In this document: piece after piece, positions 57,714-64,000 of the stretch | Position numbering within the stretch: position 1 is the stretch's first letter | Layout: every line of letters begins with the position of its first letter | The notes under the pieces: model-generated | Seen by the model: only the letters and a program-made list of their open reading frames with translations | Told to the model about the DNA's origin: nothing | Database searches by the model: none | Made by a program: the position numbers and the translations under genes | DNA from: Siphonodentalium dalli | Lineage: Eukaryota; Mollusca; Scaphopoda; Gadilida; Siphonodentaliidae | Length of the DNA: 64,000 bases | NCBI GenBank assembly: GCA_032622095.1 | Contig: CP136062.1 | Coordinates: 145,331,589-145,395,588, forward strand | Direction of reading: 5' to 3'

Positions 57714-58245
57714 AAGGATTGGCCATTTATAAACGGACAATCCGTACCTAAAATGTTCGTTATTTAATGGACAACCCGACCACGCGTGGCACGCGAGCTT
57801 TGGATTGTCCACTAAATGACGACATGTATAGCTAATCCTGCATGTTAGCTTCATATTTAATATGAAGGGCAATAACTCTATAAAGAATGTTAATTTACTA
57901 AATAACGGCGATTTGTATGAGAAGAAGTGTTTTTGACGAAATAACGGAGATATTCGAAGAAGTGTTTTTAAAGAGCGTACCCCAAACCTCCCCCAAGCCC
58001 ACCCACCCAAGGGAAGAATTTGACTTAAATTTCACAAGAGTTGATCTGTTGTGGTGTTGCAAATTTCTCATACAAATCTCCGTTATTTAGTAAAGGTACA
58101 TTCAGGATTTAGTAAAGGTAACATGCAGGATTATCTATATATGTCGTGATTTAGTGGACAATCCCAAGATCGCGTGCCACGCGTGGTCGGATTGTCCATT
58201 AATTAACGATCATTTTAGTTACGTTTATAAGTGGACAATCTTAGG
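57714..58245. mobile_element. Foldback element with about 190-bp arms
   Basis: 57714-57920 mirrors 58062-58245. GACCACGCGTGGCACGCGA, TGGACAATCC, AATCCTGCATGTTA and TACTAAATAACGG..ATTTGTATGAG occur in both, in inverse order. The left outer part has a ten-base extra segment. The 118-codon minus frame at 57654-58010 lies in the left arm and loop and is probably not a gene. The loop carries an ACCTCCCCCAAGCCCACCCA stretch. Confidence 0.8.
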
Positions 58246-58267
58246 TGAAATAACATGATATTTTTGG

Positions 58268-58440
58268 AAGACCTGGAACAATTAAGGCACGTTGGTCAAC
58301 TAGAAGGACCTCCCTGGAACAATTAAGGCACGATGATCAACTAGAAGGACCTCCCTGGAACAATTAAGGCACGATGATCAACTAGAAGGACCTCCCTGGA
58401 ACAATTTAGGCACGATTGTCAACTAGAAGATCCTCCCTCT
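58268..58440 (+). repeat. 41-bp tandem repeat, four copies
   Basis: GGAACAATTAAGGCACG begins at 58275, 58316, 58357 and 58398, each followed by a GTCAACTAGAAGGACCTCCCT-type half. Units two and three are identical, and the last is most diverged. Confidence 0.95.
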
Positions 58441-60203
58441 CGAGGTTCAATCTCGTTTGTTTTCTTCCTGGACAGACATGAAAAACTTCTGCAGGAATAT
58501 CGTGATGGAACCTGAAAAGGTAAAACAAATGTTCATCCATGTCTGTTCTTGAATAGGTTTCCATTTACAACATTACAATGTTTTTCATTATAGTAGTACC
58601 TGCGCCACTCGCATGTTCGGGCTGCTTCAAGAAAAGGCAAATCAATTTCGATCGGCCATTGTGCGACCATCGCCACACATTGGGGCATAAACGGTACACG
58701 TTTGATACTCATGTCAAGTCAACACGGACGGCAAGATAAATCCTCTCTCGAGGTCAAAACAAATACAACAAGAAAACCAATGTCAGAAATGGTAACGCGC
58801 TCAAGATCATATATTATATACCCATGATTGTAATTATAGAATATAACATATATTGGTTTTGCGAATGACCAACTCAAAATTCCGTTAAAATAACAATAGC
58901 AACCAGCATCTAATTAACGAACCGGCGGCCGACTCAGCCGTCTCCGACCACAACCCCCAGTGGGCTGGAGAACGAAACATGTCTATAAAAGTTGAAATAT
59001 AAGACTTACAAATTATCTTTTTCATTTCTTTTATTTGTATTGGCATAGCTTATCACAAACCAAAAATCAACATTATTGACATAATGTTAATAACGACAAT
59101 AAACGAAATTGAAATTCCCAACTACACCTTTTACCGGACTCGGCCTCCGGTCGCAGTTCGACTTTTAATCCTCCCAAAAATGTCCATTCTATAAATAAAA
59201 CACCCATGCGCACAGGCGCGCGTAATAACTTGGCGTACCACACGGGGAATGTTTATTTCGCGTACTTGGCGTTAGTCGTTTGAAGGGAATTTGTTGTTCA
59301 CAACCTGCACATTGTCTGAGAATAACTACCCGTATCCAACCAGACCTTCAATATGACACAAATTATCAAACCCGTCTTTGCAATAAATGTGGAGGTCACG
59401 TGTCCGATTGACCATATGAGTTTGAATACAAAAGTTGGAAGAAAATTTCGTAGATAGACCGTGAAGCATCACGCAAAATTATACTGCTATTGAAGAAAAG
59501 GCATTATCTGTACTAAAGGGGAGGTCAAATGACCAATTTTGAATGGGCATTTCCATGCAATTCTCCGCAATTTCTGGGTGTGACATTGTGCAGTATTGAA
59601 AACAATACATATCTATCTGGCTTGGGGTTTTTTTCCATTAGAAAGTTGGTGTATTTATATTTGAATTTTATATTGATTTTTCAAAACTAGGTCAAGTGTT
59701 GTAATGCAAGAAAATAATTCTCAAAAATAAAGTTACAGCAAAAATTGGCAATTTACCAAGACCGGTCGCCAGTTGAATGTTATGTCTGTATAAAGATATG
59801 GCTGCGTTAGTTCCCAGACAACTGCTTCATATATAACTTTTGTTGCGGAGATTTGCATGGAAATCCCCATTCAAAATGATTCTCTTCACCTCCTCCTTAA
59901 ATAGTAACTAACATATTTTAGAGTATACATGTTCTTGAGTGCTTCCTGCAAAACGGGCTTTTTCGCTAACGAAGGCTAAAATAATAATTTTAGAAAAATA
60001 ACGGTACGTTTTATTAATGTTATGTCTCATTTTGTCACACCGCAGCTCATTCATGGAGCAGGATCCGCAATAATCATTTTAGAATGACCACTTAACCAGA
60101 GGTGGTCACAGCATGTTTATGTCCAGCTCGAACGAAGTCACACACTGGCAAATTTTGTGAACAATTTGTCGTAGAATATTTTAGGAAGCTAAGGAATGGA
60201 CAA
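58441..60203. other. No recognised gene in 1.8 kb
   Basis: No exon, RNA or repeat supported. Some CG-rich words near 58920 and 59150 are isolated. Confidence 0.4.
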
Positions 60204-62142
60204 ACAAGACAGTCAATGACTGGAGACGCTCACCAGACTGTAAAAACTGAGAAGACTGCGACTCGGAAGACCATAAGAGTTAATACAAGTAGTCCTAAAG
60301 ATGGACGTAGCCTAGAGGGTCTCCGTTGAGCAGTGGGGTGTCCACCTTGAAATATGGTCCAGATTCCCCCACCCCACATAGTCCATAGTCTATTCCCTCC
60401 CAACTAAAACAAACACACTCCCAAGTTCGAAACATTCCTTTGCACATGTTGGAATTTTACAACTGATACCTCAAGCTTTCCTAACTGTGGCAAAGTTACA
60501 ACCTGACATGCCCCATTTTTTAATGGTGGACCCCATTCAAACAAATTTTGATCCCAACTCTCCATAGGCCATATACACGAAATGCCATTTCTTGATTGGT
60601 CGAATCCATTTTAACAATCAGTAAACCAGTCCCAAGTAAAACAAGTACCCCCCATACTAGTTACTACATATAAGCTAAATAGGAGTGATGGCTCTTGAGG
60701 AGGAGCCATTTTAATAATTACTATGGAGGAAGAGTCGCACCCCTATTTGACCTGGAGAACCCATTTCAACAAATCTGAATATCAGTCACCCAAGGATTCT
60801 ATACCAAAATGTATGCTAAATATGCCAAATGCTTCTTGAGAAGATGTTTTAAAAATAACTAATGAGGGAAAGAATTATGTCCGTGGCTCTGTGATCCAAT
60901 TCTGAATCCTAGTCACCCATACCATATATAAGCTGAATAGACCTGATAGTTCTTGATAGGAAGACATTTTAAGAATTACAATGGATGGACAAGTTATGTC
61001 CCTGGCTCCGCCCTTATTTGACCAGGTGACCTCATTTTAACACATCTGTATCCCTGTGACACAAGGACCTTCCATACCAATTATAAGCTAAATAGCCCCG
61101 ATGATTCTTGAGAAGATGTTTTCAGAATTACTATGGATGGAAAGAGTTAGGTCCCTAGCTATGCCACTTTTTAAACCATGTGACCCCCATTTGAACAGAA
61201 CTGAATCCCAGCCACCTAGGGACCATCCACACAAAATATGTCTCAATTTTCATCTCAGGTAAGCTAAGAATAATGCCTCCTTCTTTCTCATCCATTTTCC
61301 CATATGTAATTGCCTGAGAAAACAGGTATTTAGTTTTACTGGCCTAACTGTCAGATTCATCATTAACACTTGGCCTTGGGAGTTTGTTTTCATAAGCCAT
61401 AGATCATTTATATACAAACTATAACATGCAGAGAATGGGTATTAATCAAAGGAGCTGTCATTCCAATCAGATTTAGTTAACATTGCCATTTCATTTATTA
61501 CTTTATAATCAATGTGACTTCTATATGGTGTTAAGTAAACATTCTGTGATTGCAGGCACATTCCTCATGTCTCACAGAGCTCTGAGTATCTGCTGTTTGC
61601 ATGTTCTTGATTTTAGACTGAGATTTAAACCAAATTTGGTTGAGTCACCCTGGTGGATGTTATAATGGTGTTATTATTATTTTTTAATTGAGCAAGAAAT
61701 TAATCTCAATTAAAATTAAAAAAAAAAATTTTTTGGTTAAATTGAACAAGGAGTTCAATCTAAATGTTTGTTTTTTAAGACCTGTGTCCCTGGCTCTGCC
61801 CCTATTTGACCCGATGACCCCATTTGTACAAATCTGAATCCCAGTCACCCAAGGACCCTCCATACCCAATATAAACTAAATCGGCCCAATGGTTCTTGAG
61901 AAGAAATTATTAGAATTACTATGGAGGAATAGAGTTATGGCCCTGCTTTCGCAACTATTTGACCCAGTGACCTCATTTGAACAAATCTGAATGTGAGTCA
62001 CCTAGGGAACATCCACACCAAATATGAAGCCATTCGGTATTATGGTTCCGAAGAAGATGTTTAAATAATTGTTGACTGATGGACGGACGACGGACGATGA
62101 GTGATGACTATAGCTCCACCGGAGACTTCGTCTCAGGTGAGC
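60204..62142 (+). mobile_element. 1.9-kb complex repeat, copy 2
   Basis: Direct-orientation counterpart of 52418-54229 with the same start palindrome, the same internal units, the same non-unit insert (about 61270-61745) and the same GTCTCAGGTGAGC end. It differs by small indels, including a doubled GGACGGACGACGGACGATG stretch near 62081. The two copies lie 7.8 kb apart. Because both carry the insert at the same place, the insert belongs to the family or predates their separation. Confidence 0.75.
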
Positions 62143-62739
62143 GAAACACTACTTGTGATAGGTGTATGTCAAACAACACGCACAGTAACATCTACGATAA
62201 TTCCTTCAATTTTCAGACCAGTTTTCATGATCCGGATGGTGACCCAATCACCATACACATCGCATGGTATATAGGTCTCCTCCATCGTGGAGGTCATCTT
62301 CCGTCGATACGGTACTGGTGTGAATATTTGAACCACTATATGCATATCTTCTGGTCTTCCCACATCACTGAGTTTTAGTTTACTCATTTGCATGGTTTAT
62401 CAGGATTATATACAGCTTATTACTGTGATAACATATATAAACAATGACATTTTATGATTGTGTAATCAATATTACATATCCTTTGAACCACGTATACCTA
62501 ACAGTGTATATTGCCTGTATACAACCTCATATCCAATAACGGAGGAATAAAATCGTCTGGCTGTCTGTTGCACTGATAATTTTCAAAACAATCGAAACAC
62601 ACATTTTGTATTTCCAACATTTATCATTCAAAAAGTGCAATAGATAGCGAATTGTGATCAATTTAATGAACATGTGATAGGCAGTTTGAAGGCTGTGTGA
62701 ACATACATGTAGTCTGAAAGAGATGAGATATGTACTCAC
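62143..62739. other. Intron or 3' part of the transporter gene; nothing certain
   Basis: The next (3') exon of the minus-strand transporter should lie here or have been missed. Minus frame 62169-62393 is open, but it does not look like an SLC7 C-terminus and lacks a clear acceptor in the needed phase. Confidence 0.35.
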
Positions 62740-62917
62740 CCATAAAACTGTTGTATGCTTCTGGTTTGGTCTTCCAAGCGATGAATATAAGATATACTGG
62801 AATACCGGAAGCAATGACGATGATACCAACGAGGCACTCTTTCGGATTCAAGGTCAAAGGCGTTATCAGCAAAAAGAGGCAGATCAGCAGGAAGAACAGT
62901 GGGAAACAGATGTTAAC
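62740..62917 (-). CDS. Internal exon of an SLC7 L-type amino-acid transporter
   Basis: A 178-nt exon with acceptor TTTTGTATCTTCAG|GTTAAC and donor TTTTATGG|GTGAGTAC. It encodes 59 residues: VNICFPLFFLLICLFLLITP forms membrane segment 11, ECLVGIIVIASGIPVYLIFI forms segment 12, and KTKPEAYNSFM begins the cytosolic C-terminus. The P..ECL.G......G.PVY pattern followed by W+.KP matches SLC7 light-chain transporters (LAT-type), which exchange neutral or basic amino acids at the plasma membrane as partners of an SLC3 heavy chain. It ends in phase 1. The upstream exons must lie further right or beyond the window, and I did not find another exon. Confidence 0.85.
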
Positions 62918-63379
62918 CTGAAGATACAAAATTGAACGCGCCGATGAATTCTTCTCGTCGTGACACAAACATCGAAATACAGCCCGACCACTTTAAATGT
63001 TATACTACATGTAGTAGTTTATTCATTATTTTAGCAACAACATCAGGTGGTACAAAGAGAAGGCGCAGTAAATTTACATAAGACAACTTCCGACCATATA
63101 CCTTGCGCGGAGACTGTAGAAAAACTTGGTATTCATATTATCGATGCAGCTTATGTATTGAATAGCTAACTTAACTGAACAGCATCGGTATATAGTTTGA
63201 CAAATATTAAAAAAAAACACAAGTATGGTGGATGTTGAATACAATTGTATACCATTAGACGAGTGATTTATTTGGCGTAAACGACGAAGATAGGCGACGC
63301 TAGTGTGATCTTCGTCTACTGCCCTGGGGAAAAGACGGTTGACGTAATAATATTGGCATGTTTTCCTCATTATGGACGA
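62918..63379. other. Intron sequence of the transporter gene (inferred)
   Basis: Upstream of the exon on the minus strand. No further SLC7-like segment recognised. Confidence 0.4.
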
Positions 63380-63600
63380 TCAAGATATGCTCAGTAATTT
63401 TAATTTATGAATTTTGCAATCGCTTCTACTGTAAACAAGCAATAAACTATCCGATTTAAAATATGGACAGACTGTTAAATAGTAGAGTCCATCGGCAATG
63501 AAGTCACTACCACATAGTGCGCAAATGCCATCGTTTTCATTGAATATTATTCCATACTCCAGCTTCCACCGGTAATACATGATTTCGAGTTCTAAATAGA
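63380..63600 (-). pseudogene. LINE C-terminal relic
   Basis: The minus strand encodes YYRWKLEYGIIF, then CALCGSDFIADGLYYLTVCP and YFKSD, a C-x2-C...H-less...C pattern like the C-terminal knuckle of LINE ORF2 proteins, where 'HYLTVCP' is usual; here the histidine position is tyrosine. No RT motif remains nearby. Confidence 0.5.
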
Positions 63601-63940
63601 ACTAGATTAGATACAGATTTGTAAATTTGGCCTCCAATGTAACTATCAAATTTTGGTTATAAATATTTTGTCTGTAAATAATTGCATGGCAGACATCTTA
63701 GAACAGGTTGCGGCAAAACTGAAGGAGGGCGTAAAACATTTACCATATAGATGTGGCTCTGGTAGGTTACACTTGAATTAGGTTGTAACCCCCTCCTTTC
63801 GTTCTATGGACACCATTTTGACAGCCAATTTCATGTGTGTCATATATAATAATGTGTTTTCAAACTTCGCGTAAAACGTGAAAGGACATGCAGGTCTGGT
63901 CATTTGTTAACACTGAGGCAAAATGCATGTACGTTGGTAA
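63601..63940. other. No recognised feature
   Basis: Nothing supported. Confidence 0.4.
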
Positions 63941-64000
63941 TTTTTAGTCGAGTTTTTTATCGAACACTCGACTTATGTATATTTTGACGAGGGACCGTTG
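63941..64000 (+). mobile_element. Possible left end of another pearl/HINE-like element, cut by the window
   Basis: A T run followed by AGTCGAGT (63946-63953) and ACTCGACT (63966-63973), then TATG, has the same layout as the left-end hairpins at 3356 and 43505. The rest lies outside the window. Confidence 0.4.

Noticed and set aside
57654-58010. 118-codon minus-strand frame
   Set aside because: Lies in the arm and loop of a foldback; composition follows the repeat.
62205-62265. + strand exon reading FHDPDGDPITIHIAW, cadherin-like
   Set aside because: A good acceptor-like TTTTCAG precedes it, but the segment is about 50 bp, has a weak donor and no companion exons.
62169-62393. Last exon of the SLC7 gene
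   Set aside because: Open frame, but no acceptor in the required phase and no resemblance to SLC7 C-terminal sequence.

Overview
The window looks like non-coding-dominated nuclear DNA from an invertebrate animal, most likely a mollusc or another lophotrochozoan. The signs are AT-rich sequence, exons with GT-AG borders, non-LTR retrotransposon remains, many terminal-inverted-repeat (TIR) elements, and elements built like bivalve 'pearl' elements (tetranucleotide microsatellite plus tandem core of about 160 bp). Species placement is inference. No ribosomal RNA, convincing tRNA, CRISPR array or operon is visible.

Host genes are few. A complete intronless coding exon (38410-39495, +) encodes a 361-residue type II membrane protein that resembles glycosyltransferase-like Golgi proteins; tandem splice acceptors lie just upstream. 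A single internal exon (62740-62917, -) encodes the last two membrane segments of an SLC7 light-chain-type amino-acid transporter whose 5' part must lie beyond the right edge. A possible two-exon 60-residue ORF (34710-34793 joined to 35603-35701, +) is speculative.

The rest is a layered transposon landscape. At 2.1-9.7 kb a large inverted repeat has both arms interrupted by insertions. Two insertions carry poly-G terminal inverted repeats (CAGGGG(n)...), one with an exact 7-bp target duplication and an empty site visible in the opposite arm. At 10.06-11.08 kb there is a PIF/Harbinger-like element with TTA duplications. At 11.2-27.6 kb foldback elements follow one another, including a TA-flanked mariner-type MITE at 27440-27645. 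At 28.39-29.88 kb two Helitrons lie head to tail, each with a (CTGT)n run and 122-bp tandem cores. Two related 470-480 bp elements (39626-40105, 47042-47510) have termini near CACGGTGG and exact 5-bp duplications, as in Transib/RAG-type transposons. A pearl/HINE-like element lies at 43505-44053.

Coding relics of mobile elements are a frameshifted LINE (31850-33940, -), a 5'-truncated LINE with a long open reading frame (48380-49990, -) next to a broken pogo/Tigger-like transposase (about 49990-50560, -), a LINE 3' end at 36230-36451 and a small LINE C-terminal relic near 63.5 kb. A 1.8-1.9 kb repeat occurs twice (52418-54229 and 60204-62142). Several blocks consist of scattered self-complementary words, each block with its own word.
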